NCBI GenBank assembly: GCA_021774695.1
Contig: JAJFIU010000051.1
Span: 1-48,322 of the forward strand
Length of the DNA: 48,322 nt
Reading direction: 5' to 3'
Origin: Alphaproteobacteria bacterium
Lineage (GTDB): Bacteria; Pseudomonadota; Alphaproteobacteria; Sphingomonadales; Kordiimonadaceae
Both the position numbers and the translations under genes were made by a program. This document shows positions 25,978-35,122 of the stretch, one piece after another (the first letter of the stretch is position 1; each line of letters opens with the position of its first letter). The notes beneath the pieces were generated by a model, which was given only the letters and a program-made list of their open reading frames with translations, ran no database searches and was not told the DNA's origin.

Positions 25978-26830
25978 CCGCTGGCTCTTCAGCTGGTGCA
26001 GCTTCTACAACGGCTTCGGCAACTGTTTCAGCCGCAGCTTCTTTCGTGGCTACTTCAGCCGCTGCCTCAACAGGTGCTTCTTCAACCACAGCTTCTACAG
26101 GTGCTTTGTCAGCAGCGCCGAGATCAACGCCCTTAGCAGCCAGATCGGCTTGAATGCCGTCTAGAACCGCGCCCGCAACCAAGTCACAGTACAGACGGAT
26201 CGCCCGAGTGGCGTCGTCGTTACCAGGAACCGGGTAGTTAATGCCGTCCGGCTTTGAATTGGTGTCGATAACGCCGATCACTGGAATCTTTAGTCGGTTA
26301 GCTTCTGCAATAGCAATGTCGTCGCGGTTAGTATCAACAACGAAAACCAGATCAGGCAAGCCGCCCATGTCCTGAATGCCGCCAAGTGACAATTCAAGCT
26401 TGTCGCGCTGACGAGTCATTTGTAGCGTTTCTTTTTTGGTCAAACCAGTGTGTTCTTGGTTCAGCTTCTCGTTTAGCTGCTTCAGGCGCTTGATAGACTT
26501 GGAAATAGTCTGCCAGTTTGTCATCATGCCGCCGAGCCAACGGTGATTTACATAATACTGACCACAGCGTTTCGCGGCTTCTGCGATAATTGGCGAAGCC
26601 TGGCGTTTTGTACCAACAAAAAGAACGCGACCGCCGCCTGCAACAACATCGCGCACGGTTTGCAGAGCGCGGCTGAAGTAAGGCACAGTTTGTGAGAGAT
26701 CAATAATATGGATACCGTTACGATCACCGAAGATAAACGGTGCCATTTTAGGATTCCAACGGTGAGTTTGGTGGCCAAAGTGTACGCCTGCTTCAAGCAA
26801 TGCGCGCATGTCTACTAGGGGCATGGTCAT
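25727..26830 (-). CDS. rpsB: Small ribosomal subunit protein S2 with a long acidic/lysine-rich C-terminal tail
   Basis: S2 sits on the back of the 30S subunit. Residues 1-240 are a normal S2: [19 protein letters not shown] (11-29), GTKRQA (73-78), [13 protein letters not shown] (94-106) and [11 protein letters not shown] (160-170). The family usually ends near 240-260. Here about 120 more residues follow: an Ala/Glu/Val-rich acidic stretch (about 243-283), then an Ala/Lys/Pro-rich basic stretch (286-367) with 27 lysines in 82 residues and repeated PAKKAA-like units, resembling histone H1 tails. The reading frame is continuous and ends in a proper stop. AAGGAA lies upstream of ATG 26830. Confidence 0.96.
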   Translation of the reverse strand: MTMPLVDMRALLEAGVHFGHQTHRWNPKMAPFIFGDRNGIHIIDLSQTVPYFSRALQTVRDVVAGGGRVLFVGTKRQASPIIAEAAKRCGQYYVNHRWLGGMMTNWQTISKSIKRLKQLNEKLNQEHTGLTKKETLQMTRQRDKLELSLGGIQDMGGLPDLVFVVDTNRDDIAIAEANRLKIPVIGVIDTNSKPDGINYPVPGNDDATRAIRLYCDLVAGAVLDGIQADLAAKGVDLGAADKAPVEAVVEEAPVEAAAEVATKEAAAETVAEAVVEAAPAEEPAAKTPAKKAAEKPAAKPVAKKATVKVEVKPAAKKAAAKPATKKAEEKAPAKKAAAKKPATKAEAKAPAAKKAPAKKAAAKKDAE

Positions 26831-26950
26831 ATAATATTCCTTTTCCGGTTATGCCTCCGCAGGGTTGCGTTGCCGTGCCGTTTTGGCCTCGGTCAACACC
26901 GGATGGCGCCTCACCAACTCGATGAGTAGCCGACCCCTGCGTGTGAAGTC
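26831..26950 (-). promoter_or_regulatory. Structured 5' leader of rpsB
   Basis: Between the predicted promoter and rpsB lie about 120 nt with hairpin potential: GGC plus CTCA (26905-26913) pair with TGAG plus GCC (26923-26931), and CGGT (26890-26893) pairs with ACCG (26898-26901). S2 is known to regulate its own mRNA in several bacteria, so this leader may be the S2 operator. I do not recognise a named family. Confidence 0.4.
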
Positions 26951-26956
26951 GTCGCC

Positions 26957-26985
26957 CGTATAGGCATGTGACGTGCAGAGATCAA
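26957..26985 (-). promoter_or_regulatory. Likely promoter of rpsB-tsf
   Basis: On the minus strand TTGATC (26985-26980) and TATACG (26962-26957) are separated by exactly 17 nt. The position just after the Nudix gene and 127 nt before rpsB fits a promoter followed by a long leader. Confidence 0.6.
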
Positions 26986-26998
26986 GCGTTTTCTTGCA

Positions 26999-27014
26999 AA
27001 AAAGCTAACTTTTT
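26999..27014 (-). terminator. Weak hairpin over the Nudix stop codon
   Basis: AAAAAG and CTTTTT flank a 4-nt loop that contains the stop codon of the Nudix gene. The stem is almost all A-T, so termination would be weak at best. Confidence 0.25.
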
Positions 27015-27772
27015 ACCGCTTCCACTGACAGCTCTTTCTCTGATGCTTGGGTTACGTCGTATCCCGCCGATTTCTGAATCGTGAGATTTACACCCTTATC
27101 CTTTATTTCCAGCCGCGGTAAAACCCTAACAACCGGTGCCTGGCGAGCGGCTTGAAGCGCTGATGCGACCGTTGAAGACCGCGCCAGTTTCATCAGATTA
27201 AGACGTGTGGGAAACATCAGCGGAACTTTGTCATCCTCCCAGTCCGCGAGTATTTCGCGAGGCTTGTACCAACGCGCGGCTACAGCTTCTACACCGTCAT
27301 GTTTTTCAACATGCCCATCGTCGGCAGCCAAGAAGAAATATGTATCGAACCGCCGCGGTACCGTTTCAGGCGTTACCCAATGGGCAAATGGCTGCATTTC
27401 ATCCAATTTCAATTTTACCGAACCCACAGACAAAAGACCGTCAAACGGCAATTTGGTGCCAATAATATCTTTGAATTTTGTTTCGCCGAGTAAGATATTT
27501 GTTTCTTCATAGAGCTCTCGTACAGCGGCAATTCTGAAAGACGCATCGGCCAGTTGTCGCCGGCTATGCCGTAGATACCGTTGCCAACGCCAACGCTGCA
27601 TGTCCGTGGCATCGACTTTGCCACCCGGGAAAACCAGCGCGCCCGGTGCAAAACGCATTGTTTTAGCCCGTTCGGTCATCAAAACTTCTAGGCCGCCTCG
27701 TCCGTCCCGGATTAGCAATATAGATGATGCAGGCGACGCTGGCGCCACTTTGCTCAATGTTTTTGTGGTCAT
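27005..27772 (-). CDS. Nudix hydrolase
   Basis: Nudix-fold pyrophosphohydrolase; substrate not determined. 255 residues, longer than the minimal Nudix domain. GALVFPGGKVDATD (about 43-56) followed by a 32-residue insertion and RELYEETNILL (about 85-95) gives a split Nudix box with the catalytic REx2EE core. The layout resembles the NUDT19-like, coenzyme A-related branch, but that assignment is tentative. ATG 27772 lies 2 nt past the dnaE stop, with GAGGAA inside dnaE as the ribosome site, so it is translated with dnaE. The role of this pairing is unknown. Confidence 0.85.
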   Translation of the reverse strand: MTTKTLSKVAPASPASSILLIRDGRGGLEVLMTERAKTMRFAPGALVFPGGKVDATDMQRWRWQRYLRHSRRQLADASFRIAAVRELYEETNILLGETKFKDIIGTKLPFDGLLSVGSVKLKLDEMQPFAHWVTPETVPRRFDTYFFLAADDGHVEKHDGVEAVAARWYKPREILADWEDDKVPLMFPTRLNLMKLARSSTVASALQAARQAPVVRVLPRLEIKDKGVNLTIQKSAGYDVTQASEKELSVEAVKS

Positions 27773-27774
27773 CT

Positions 27775-30700
27775 CTATATTTCCTCTACTGAGAAAATTC
27801 CGATCTCGGCTGCAATCGCCTGTCGCAATTCAGGCGATACCTTGTACCCGCCCGGTAGGCGAAATTCAGCAAAGCGTTGGTCTTCTGCAACCGCGAATTT
27901 GACTGTTATTTTTCCCTTTCCGCCCAACTTTCTGTCCAATACGGCTTTCATTGCCGCAAACGAATTTGCGCTTTCAACTTCAATGAACAGGCCTTTGGAT
28001 GAATGAGCGGCGACCGCCTCCAGCGATTCAATGCCGCGACACGAAAGGCCGATACTGTCATCGTCGTCACGTTTCCTGATCTGAGCGGATACAACGACGG
28101 GCGCGCCCTCGTCCACCAGATGGCGTAGCTGCTCAATATCATCGCCGAAATACATCAGTTCAAATGCGTCCGTGCGATCAGAAAGAGTCAAACGACCGAA
28201 CTTTTTACCGCGCTTGCTTGTTCCCTCGCGATAACCAGCAATTGCGCCGGCCATTCTGACGGTTTGGCCAATCAGTCCAGCGTCCGTCATCACTTCCTTG
28301 GCTGAAATAATTCGCTCCCGCTCAAGAAGTGTTGCATAGGAATCTAACGGGTGGGCAGAGAGATAAAACCCAAGGGCCTTCTTCTCATGTTCTAGCTGTT
28401 CCGTTGCAGTCCAACTGTTAACCATAGGCAAAGTTGGGCGGTCAACAGCCCCTGCGGCCTCGCCGCCAAAAAGGTTGGCTTGACTACTTTCCCGCTCCTG
28501 CGCCTTCATCTGGGCAGTGCGCTGAATGATATCGGCAGCTGTAAATGCCTGCGCACGGTCATTGAGCAATCCGTCAAAGGCCCCGGCGGCGGCTAGGCGC
28601 TCAATTTGCCGTTTGCTAACCTGCCTTGGGTCAATCCGGTCTGCAAAATCGAACACATCCTTATAGTGCCCGTGTTGCTGCCGTTCTTCAACGATAGCTT
28701 CCATAGCTTTTTCGCCGACGCCCTTTATGGCGCCCAAAGCATATCGAACTGCAAAATTCTGTCGCGGGTCGTCGCTTTCTGTACAGTAGGGTTCTTCAAC
28801 CGGCTCAACGACAAAAGCCACATACGATTTATTGATATCGGGCAATAGAAGTGGAATTTCCGCGCGTTGTAGTTCCTGTTTGAAAGCTCCTAGTTTGTCC
28901 GTGTTTCCTATGTCTAATGTCATAATGGCAGCCATGAATTCGGCGGGGTAATTCGCTTTCATATAGGCAGTTTGGTAGGCAACTAGCGCGTATGCCGCTG
29001 CGTGAGATTTATTGAAACCGTATGAGGCAAACTTGGTAACCAAATCAAAGATATAACTGGCCTTTTCAAAGTCGATACCGTGTTCAACGGCTCCGTTACA
29101 AAAACGGCCTCGTTGTTTATCCATTTCCTCCTGAATTTTCTTACCCATAGCACGGCGCAAAATATCGGCTTCGCCGAGGCTGTACCCCGACATCACCTGA
29201 GCTATTTGCATTACCTGCTCCTGGTAAATAATAACGCCGTAGGTTTCGTCCAGTATTTCCTCTAGCATAGGATGTGGGTATTTAACCGGCTCTCGACCAT
29301 GTTTGCGGTCAATATAAGTAGGGATATTATCCATAGGACCGGGCCGGTATAGCGCCACAATCGCGATAATATCTTCAAATTTATCCGGCTTTAGGCCTTT
29401 CAGTACTGATCGCATGCCGGTGCTCTCCAGCTGAAATACGCCCGCAGCGTCGCCGCGTTGCAGCATTTCATAGGAGCGAGTGTCATCAAGCGGTAAGGTG
29501 TCCAAGTCAATGTCGATGCCGCGCGCTTTGACGTATTCTACGGTTCTATCAAGCACCGTTAATGTTTTAAGGCCGAGAAAATCAAATTTAACCAAGCCGG
29601 CCTGTTCAACCCATTTCATATTAAACTGAGTAACCGGCATATCTGACTTGGGGTCACGGTACAGTGGGACAAGCTCATCAAGTGGCCTATCTCCTATAAC
29701 AACGCCCGCAGCATGGGTTGATGAATGGGCATAAAACCCTTCCAGTTTCAGCGCACGTTCCATCACGCTTCGGGTCAGTTCGTCAGAAGCAATCTCCGCT
29801 CTTAGTCTTGGTTCGCTATCAATCGCCTCCTTCAGGCTCATGGCGCTGCCCGGCTCGTTGGGAATCATTTTTGAAAGTCGGTCGGTCAAACCGTGTGGCT
29901 GCTGGAGAACTCGGCCGCAGGCTTTTACAACGGCACGCGCTTGCAGTTTTCCGAACGTGATAATTTGCGCAACGCGGTCGTAGCCATATTTTTCCTGCAC
30001 ATATTTGATAACCAGTTCACGTTTATCTTGGCAAAAATCGATATCGAAATCAGGCATGGAAACCCGCTCAGGGTTCAAAAACCTCTCAAAAAGCAGGGAG
30101 AACTGCAATGGGTCAAGGTCCGTGATTTTGAGCGCCCAAGCTACTACTGACCCAGCACCTGAGCCCCTGCCTGGCCCCACCGGCACGAAATTGTCTTTGG
30201 CCCACTGGATAAAATCGGCGACGATCAGGAAATATCCTGGAAATCCCATTTGGTTGATAACCTTGAGTTCAAAATCGAGGCGGTCCCAGTATGCGGCTTC
30301 CCATTCTTCATCCTTGCCAGCTGTCAGCTGTTCACGGCCTGCTTTGGTGTCCAGCCGAAGCCTCAAACCTTGCTCAGATTCCTCTTTGAGCAGATCAGCT
30401 TCGGAAACATCAAGACCACTGGTAAAGTTGGGCAACAGCGGGGCAATTTCCTCCACAGCAAAGTGGCACCGCTGGGCGATAGTTACTGTGTTTTCGATTG
30501 CTTCTGGTAGATCGGCAAAGAGCTCGCACATTTCGTCGGCCGACTTAAACCTATATTCTGGGTTCAGTTTACGCCTGTCCGTCGCTGCAACGTACGTGCT
30601 TTCAGCCATGCACAGCAGCGCGTCATGCGGTTTGTACATGTCGGGTCCGACAAAGAATGGTTGATTGGTTGCGACGATTGGCAAATCAAGCTCGTAGGCC

Positions 30701-31293
30701 ATGTCAAGAAAGGCTTCTTCGCTTCGCGCCTCTGCTTCTTCGCCGTGGCGGCCCAGTTCCACATACAGACGGTCCACGAAATAATGCTTTAGTAGTTTCA
30801 TGCAATGGAGAGCGTCTTCGGCTTTTCCATCCAGAAGCAAGCGGCCAACCGGCCCACTGACACCGCCGCTCAGGCAAATAACATCTTCTGCCAGATGTTC
30901 CAGATCACTGATGTCCAGTTGAACACCGGTTTGTGGATCGCTGGTTAAATGCGCCTTTGACACAATCTTCATCAGGTTGCCGTATCCAACTCGAGACTGG
31001 GCAAGCAAAACCAGTTTCGCGGGCTCTGGCGCAGCTTTTGGTGACTTAGAGGCCTCTTCAACTTTGCCGGGTAGTCTTACCGACAATGTCACGCCAGGTA
31101 TGGGCTGCACACCTGCCTCGCATCCATATTTTGAGAACTCAAGTGCACCAAACATATTGTCGCTGTCAGTGACAGCAACGGCAGGCATTTTATGGCCAAC
31201 ACACTGTTTAACCAGGTCCTTAACGTGGATAGCACCCTCTGAAAGAGAGTAAGCAGTGTGAACACGCAGATGAATAAATTCAGCGTGGGGCAT
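27775..31293 (-). CDS. dnaE: DNA polymerase III subunit alpha
   Basis: Catalytic subunit of the replicative polymerase. 1172 residues, the DnaE1 type. Domains in order: PHP (1-280, beginning FIHLRVHTAYSL), polymerase palm with GPGRGSGAGS (373-382) and the catalytic acidic cluster PDFDIDF (414-420), fingers with YGFNKSHAAAYA (about 770-781), helix-hairpin-helix region, and a C-terminal OB fold (VRMAGAIAGYREGTSKRGKKF, about 1015 onward). The whole gene is intact. It is downstream of lolC-lolD and the DUF1761 gene, and followed at 2 nt by the Nudix gene. Confidence 0.98.
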   Translation of the reverse strand: MPHAEFIHLRVHTAYSLSEGAIHVKDLVKQCVGHKMPAVAVTDSDNMFGALEFSKYGCEAGVQPIPGVTLSVRLPGKVEEASKSPKAAPEPAKLVLLAQSRVGYGNLMKIVSKAHLTSDPQTGVQLDISDLEHLAEDVICLSGGVSGPVGRLLLDGKAEDALHCMKLLKHYFVDRLYVELGRHGEEAEARSEEAFLDMAYELDLPIVATNQPFFVGPDMYKPHDALLCMAESTYVAATDRRKLNPEYRFKSADEMCELFADLPEAIENTVTIAQRCHFAVEEIAPLLPNFTSGLDVSEADLLKEESEQGLRLRLDTKAGREQLTAGKDEEWEAAYWDRLDFELKVINQMGFPGYFLIVADFIQWAKDNFVPVGPGRGSGAGSVVAWALKITDLDPLQFSLLFERFLNPERVSMPDFDIDFCQDKRELVIKYVQEKYGYDRVAQIITFGKLQARAVVKACGRVLQQPHGLTDRLSKMIPNEPGSAMSLKEAIDSEPRLRAEIASDELTRSVMERALKLEGFYAHSSTHAAGVVIGDRPLDELVPLYRDPKSDMPVTQFNMKWVEQAGLVKFDFLGLKTLTVLDRTVEYVKARGIDIDLDTLPLDDTRSYEMLQRGDAAGVFQLESTGMRSVLKGLKPDKFEDIIAIVALYRPGPMDNIPTYIDRKHGREPVKYPHPMLEEILDETYGVIIYQEQVMQIAQVMSGYSLGEADILRRAMGKKIQEEMDKQRGRFCNGAVEHGIDFEKASYIFDLVTKFASYGFNKSHAAAYALVAYQTAYMKANYPAEFMAAIMTLDIGNTDKLGAFKQELQRAEIPLLLPDINKSYVAFVVEPVEEPYCTESDDPRQNFAVRYALGAIKGVGEKAMEAIVEERQQHGHYKDVFDFADRIDPRQVSKRQIERLAAAGAFDGLLNDRAQAFTAADIIQRTAQMKAQERESSQANLFGGEAAGAVDRPTLPMVNSWTATEQLEHEKKALGFYLSAHPLDSYATLLERERIISAKEVMTDAGLIGQTVRMAGAIAGYREGTSKRGKKFGRLTLSDRTDAFELMYFGDDIEQLRHLVDEGAPVVVSAQIRKRDDDDSIGLSCRGIESLEAVAAHSSKGLFIEVESANSFAAMKAVLDRKLGGKGKITVKFAVAEDQRFAEFRLPGGYKVSPELRQAIAAEIGIFSVEEI

Positions 31294-31313
31294 AAACGAT
31301 TACTCCAAACAAT

Positions 31314-31736
31314 CTACCGCCATGCGGCCAGCAAGGCACCTATCAAGGCCAATGAGACTGTAATGTTTCCCATGTGTATAATAAAGTGACGTAAGCTTTT
31401 GTTTTCGAACGCATAATTGGGGAACACACCGCCACCAATCACTAGGATCGCCATTGTAGCACCAACAACAGCTCCACCTAGCCAGTCCCCGACAGCGACA
31501 CCCGACCATGTGATAATGAAGGACATGCCAACTGCCAACACTAAGGTTGCGATAAAGCTCTTAATCATGGCGGCTGTTGGCGCGCCGCTATCTTTGATTT
31601 CTTCTTCTGTCAGGCCGACTTCTTCCATCCAAGCTTTTCCGGCGATTGGTCCGTACCATAGCCCGCCCACAAACAGTGTAATAACCCCTGAAGTAAGCAC
31701 CGCAAGCCAGTTAACTTGAGATAATATTTCCATCAT
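31314..31736 (-). CDS. DUF1761 family membrane protein
   Basis: Function unknown. 140 residues with about four membrane helices. The family hallmark FVGGLWYGPIAGKAWM (22-37) follows the first helix, and the C-terminal pair of helices contains the HFIIHMGN segment (116-123). Two adjacent ATG codons (31734 and 31731) could start it. It lies between lolD (66 nt away) and dnaE (20 nt away) in the same direction. Nothing in the context indicates its job beyond a likely inner-membrane location. Confidence 0.75.
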   Translation of the reverse strand: MMEILSQVNWLAVLTSGVITLFVGGLWYGPIAGKAWMEEVGLTEEEIKDSGAPTAAMIKSFIATLVLAVGMSFIITWSGVAVGDWLGGAVVGATMAILVIGGGVFPNYAFENKSLRHFIIHMGNITVSLALIGALLAAWR

Positions 31737-31802
31737 GACATTCTCGCTTTCCCGTTCGTTAGGAGAGAGTAGTACGAGAGAGCAGCTCGCTCAAGTGCGG
31801 CG

Positions 31803-32483
31803 CTATTGTTTTGGATGTAAATGGCCTTCACGTAACGTAAATTGTCGGTCCATCTTGTTTGCCAGAGCCATATCATGAGTGGCGATAAGCGCGGCCACAC
31901 CATGGTTTTTCACCGTTTCGAGAAACAATTCAAATACACGCACTGCCGTTGCCTCATCCAGGTTGCCGGTTGGTTCATCAGCAAGGATCAATTTCGGATT
32001 GCCTGCAAGCGCGCGTGCGATAGCAACTCTCTGTTGCTCGCCGCCCGACAATTTAGCCGGAATATGGTCTTCACGGTCACTTAAATTCAGTTCATCCAGC
32101 AATTTGCGGGCTTTATCGCGTGCGTCACTATCTGTGGCGCCGCCAATTTGCGCAGCCAACGCCACATTTTCAACTGCTGTGAACTCTGGCAGCAGGTGAT
32201 GGAACTGGTAGATAAAACCAAGTTTGTTCCGGCGAATGGCCGTGCGAGCATCGTCTTTAGCGCCGGTAGTCTCAGCGCCGTCGATGGCGATCGTTCCTGA
32301 ACTGGCTTTGTCCAGTAAACCAGCGATTTGCAGCAGGGTGGATTTACCTGAACCAGATGCGCCGACAAGGCCTACAAGTTCACCAGGTTCCACCGAAAGG
32401 CTAATTCCTCGAAGAACTTCAATGGTCTTGTGGCCCTGTTGAAAAGATCGGGCCAAATCCCTAATTTCAAGAATATGTGCCAC
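31803..32483 (-). CDS. lolD: Lipoprotein-releasing ABC transporter ATP-binding protein
   Basis: ATPase of the LolCDE complex, which extracts lipoproteins from the inner membrane for transfer to the outer membrane. 226 residues. Walker A GASGSGKST (41-49), Q-loop YQFHHLLPE (92-100), signature LSGGEQQ (145-151), Walker B LILADE (165-170) and the switch histidine in IATHDMALA (about 199-207). The start is GTG 32483. It follows the permease gene by 9 nt. Confidence 0.96.
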   Translation of the reverse strand: MAHILEIRDLARSFQQGHKTIEVLRGISLSVEPGELVGLVGASGSGKSTLLQIAGLLDKASSGTIAIDGAETTGAKDDARTAIRRNKLGFIYQFHHLLPEFTAVENVALAAQIGGATDSDARDKARKLLDELNLSDREDHIPAKLSGGEQQRVAIARALAGNPKLILADEPTGNLDEATAVRVFELFLETVKNHGVAALIATHDMALANKMDRQFTLREGHLHPKQ

Positions 32484-32492
32484 TAGCGCGTC

Positions 32493-33740
32493 CTATTCAT
32501 ATCTAAGCACCTCGACAGGGTCGAGTTTGGCTGCGCGGCTGGCCGGTAATATGGTGGCGATAAAGGTTAAAATGATAGCGAGAACAATCGTTAACGAGGT
32601 TTCTGTCCAGTCAACAATCGCATCCATTTCGCTGAGGAAACGAACCGAGGGATCCCAAACATTAATACCCAATATGGTCTCAATGCCTATTTTTAACTCG
32701 TCCAGAAAATAAATTGACACAGCGGAGAGTAAAACACCGAGTACAATGCCTATTGAGCCAATTACCAGTCCCACCGTTACAAATATGCGTCTCACGGAGG
32801 CGCTGCTGGCACCCATGGTTCGCAAGATGGCGATGTCTGCTCGTTTGTCTTTAACCAGCATAAACAAGCTGGAGCCGATATTGAAAACCGCGACCAAAAC
32901 GATCAGCGAAAGCACAATAAACATCATTACCCGTTCGGACTGCAAAATACCGAATAACGCTGAATTGAAACTACGCCAACTTCGCACAAACGCCTGGCCT
33001 TTGGCAATTTCCTGCATTTGAGGACCGACTGCGTCGATCATATCCGGATCTTCGAGGAAAAACTCAATATTGGTGACAGCGTCACCCATCCTGAAAAAAC
33101 GCTGGGCCTCCGAGAGTGGCATGCCCACAAAGCTTTCGTCGAATTGAAACACGCCAATTTCCACAACGGCGGCAACGGGGTATGAGAGATACCGGAGCGT
33201 AGAACCAAACGGCGTGGATACCGCTCGAGGGCTGACAATGGTAACACTATCGCCGGCGGCAACCGCCAAATTACGCGCCAACTCGACGCCTAGAATAACG
33301 CCATTCATTTCAGGTGCTGCTTCAACACTACCTGATATAACTTTGTTAATGTTTAATTTTTCAGGGTTAAACTGAGCGTCTGGAAGGCCACGCACTAACG
33401 CGCCCCAAGCCCTTCCGCGGTTGGTTACCATCACTTGCGATTCGGTAAATGGCAACGCAGAAACGACCCCTTGAATTTTCGCCAAACGGTCTGTCAGTGC
33501 CTGATAGTCATTGATTTCACCGCCGTACCCCTGGACCAGCACATGGCCGTGGTATCCGAGAATTTTATCAAGTAGGTTTACCCGATACCCGTTCATAATC
33601 GACATAACAAATATCAGCGCCCAAACGCCTATTGCTATGGCAATTGCAGACAGAATAGCATTCAGCGAGATAAACCCGTCTTCAGGCGGGCGTAGAAGGT
33701 ATTTTTTGGCGACTGCTGCTTCAAATCCCCGAGCGAACAC
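32493..33740 (-). CDS. lolC: Lipoprotein-releasing ABC transporter permease LolC/LolE type
   Basis: Membrane subunit of the lipoprotein exporter. 415 residues with the MacB/FtsX-like layout: one N-terminal helix (about 25-48), a large periplasmic domain (about 50-265), then three C-terminal helices (about 270-295, 320-345 and 378-402). The C-terminus ends in the conserved LDPVEVLRYE. Only one permease gene is present, as usual in alphaproteobacteria, where a single LolC/E-type protein may act as a homodimer. The start is GTG 33740, with TAGGA about 10 nt upstream. Confidence 0.93.
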   Translation of the reverse strand: MFARGFEAAVAKKYLLRPPEDGFISLNAILSAIAIAIGVWALIFVMSIMNGYRVNLLDKILGYHGHVLVQGYGGEINDYQALTDRLAKIQGVVSALPFTESQVMVTNRGRAWGALVRGLPDAQFNPEKLNINKVISGSVEAAPEMNGVILGVELARNLAVAAGDSVTIVSPRAVSTPFGSTLRYLSYPVAAVVEIGVFQFDESFVGMPLSEAQRFFRMGDAVTNIEFFLEDPDMIDAVGPQMQEIAKGQAFVRSWRSFNSALFGILQSERVMMFIVLSLIVLVAVFNIGSSLFMLVKDKRADIAILRTMGASSASVRRIFVTVGLVIGSIGIVLGVLLSAVSIYFLDELKIGIETILGINVWDPSVRFLSEMDAIVDWTETSLTIVLAIILTFIATILPASRAAKLDPVEVLRYE

Positions 33741-33805
33741 TTTGATTATTCCTATTTGCTATCGTTTATCTTTTAGTTGTCGGTATTTTTTGATGGCGGC
33801 ATCGT

Positions 33806-35122
33806 TTAGTTGCCAGTAACTCTAGCGACAATCTCGTCGATCGCAACTTCTTCCCGTTCGCCGGTCGCTCGGTTCTTGAGTTCAACGATACCATTCTGGA
33901 AGCCCCGGTTTCCAAGCACAATCTGCCAAGGCAATCCAATTAAATCCATATTGCTGAATTTGGCGCCTGCACCGGTTGCACGGTCGTCATACAGCACTTC
34001 AATTCCAGCACCGGATAGGTCGGCATAGATTTTATCGCAAGCAGCGGTACAGGCTTCATCTTTTGTAGCTAAATTGATTAGGCCAACCTTAAACGGAGCA
34101 ACAGATTCCGGCCAAACAATGCCGTTTTCATCGTGGCATGCCTCAATAATGGCGCCAACCAACCGTGATACGCCAACACCATAAGAGCCCATTTGAACAG
34201 CAACTGTCTTACCATCGGGTCCCTGCACTTCTGCTTTCATTGGTTTGGAGTATTTATCACCGAAGAAGAAAATATGCCCTACTTCGATGCCGCGCCCTTG
34301 TACCAGATTCTTGCCGACTGCCTGCGCCGAGTCAGGTTCGTGCATTTCATCGGTCGCTGCATAGAGGCTGGTCCATTGATCGACCACTGGCTGTAGGTTT
34401 TCACCGTCACTTGGGTTGGCGGCCATAGGGTCAAAGTCGTTGAAACCTTTATCAAAATAGACTTCGCTCTCCCCGGTTTCTGCCAAAACGATAAACTCGT
34501 GACTTAAATCACCGCCAATAGGCCCAGTGTCTGCGCGCATGGGTATGGCCTTAACGCCAAGGCGTGCAAAAGTACGCAAATAAGCTACGAACATCGCGTT
34601 ATACGATTTTACACCGTCTTCAGCGGACAAGTCGAAACTGTATGCATCTTTCATCAAGAATTCGCGGCCACGCATCACGCCAAATCGCGGGCGGATTTCA
34701 TCCCGGAATTTCCACTGAATGTGATAGAGATTTTTGGGTAGATCTTTGTAAGACTTAATTTCCCGTCGAAAAATATCGGTAATTAATTCCTCATTGGTCG
34801 GGCCAAACAGCATTTTGCGACCGTGCCGGTCTTCAATGCGCAACATTTCCTTGCCGTAATCGTCGTACCGGCCGCTTTCAGACCATAAGTCGGCCGATTG
34901 GATGGTTGGCATCAACATCTCAAGCGCGCCCGCTTGGTCTTGCTCTTCCCGAACGATAGCCTCCACCTTTTTCAGCACGCGGTGACCTAATGGCAACCAG
35001 CTATAAATTCCAGCGGCACCCTGGCGGATCATCCCTGCCCGCAACATTAGGCGGTGCGAGGCAATTTGTGCGTCTGCAGGGGTTTCTTTTAAAGTCGGCA
35101 GAAAATATCGACTTAATCGCAT
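33806..35122 (-). CDS. proS: Proline--tRNA ligase, short type without editing insertion
   Basis: Class II synthetase charging tRNA-Pro. 438 residues against about 570 for the E. coli type: the editing insertion between motifs 2 and 3 is missing, which is normal for alphaproteobacteria. Motif 1 lies around [17 protein letters not shown] (about 38-54), motif 2 around [21 protein letters not shown] (about 137-157) and motif 3 in [13 protein letters not shown] (about 314-326), followed by the anticodon-binding domain. Because editing is absent, Ala-tRNA-Pro clearance would need a separate YbaK/ProX-type protein, not seen here. TAAGG lies upstream of ATG 35122. Confidence 0.96.
   Translation of the reverse strand: MRLSRYFLPTLKETPADAQIASHRLMLRAGMIRQGAAGIYSWLPLGHRVLKKVEAIVREEQDQAGALEMLMPTIQSADLWSESGRYDDYGKEMLRIEDRHGRKMLFGPTNEELITDIFRREIKSYKDLPKNLYHIQWKFRDEIRPRFGVMRGREFLMKDAYSFDLSAEDGVKSYNAMFVAYLRTFARLGVKAIPMRADTGPIGGDLSHEFIVLAETGESEVYFDKGFNDFDPMAANPSDGENLQPVVDQWTSLYAATDEMHEPDSAQAVGKNLVQGRGIEVGHIFFFGDKYSKPMKAEVQGPDGKTVAVQMGSYGVGVSRLVGAIIEACHDENGIVWPESVAPFKVGLINLATKDEACTAACDKIYADLSGAGIEVLYDDRATGAGAKFSNMDLIGLPWQIVLGNRGFQNGIVELKNRATGEREEVAIDEIVARVTGN

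Noticed and set aside
25703..26164. Long plus-strand frames opposite rpsB rich in Ser/Phe/Cys or Ala
   Set aside because: They mirror the repetitive Lys/Ala codons of the S2 tail; composition is that of a shadow frame.
30005..30664. 219-codon plus-strand frame opposite dnaE
   Set aside because: Antisense shadow of a conserved polymerase gene; Ser/Pro/Arg-rich with no motif.
33806..35122. proS as an internally deleted gene
   Set aside because: The short form without the editing insertion is the normal alphaproteobacterial type; all class II motifs are present.
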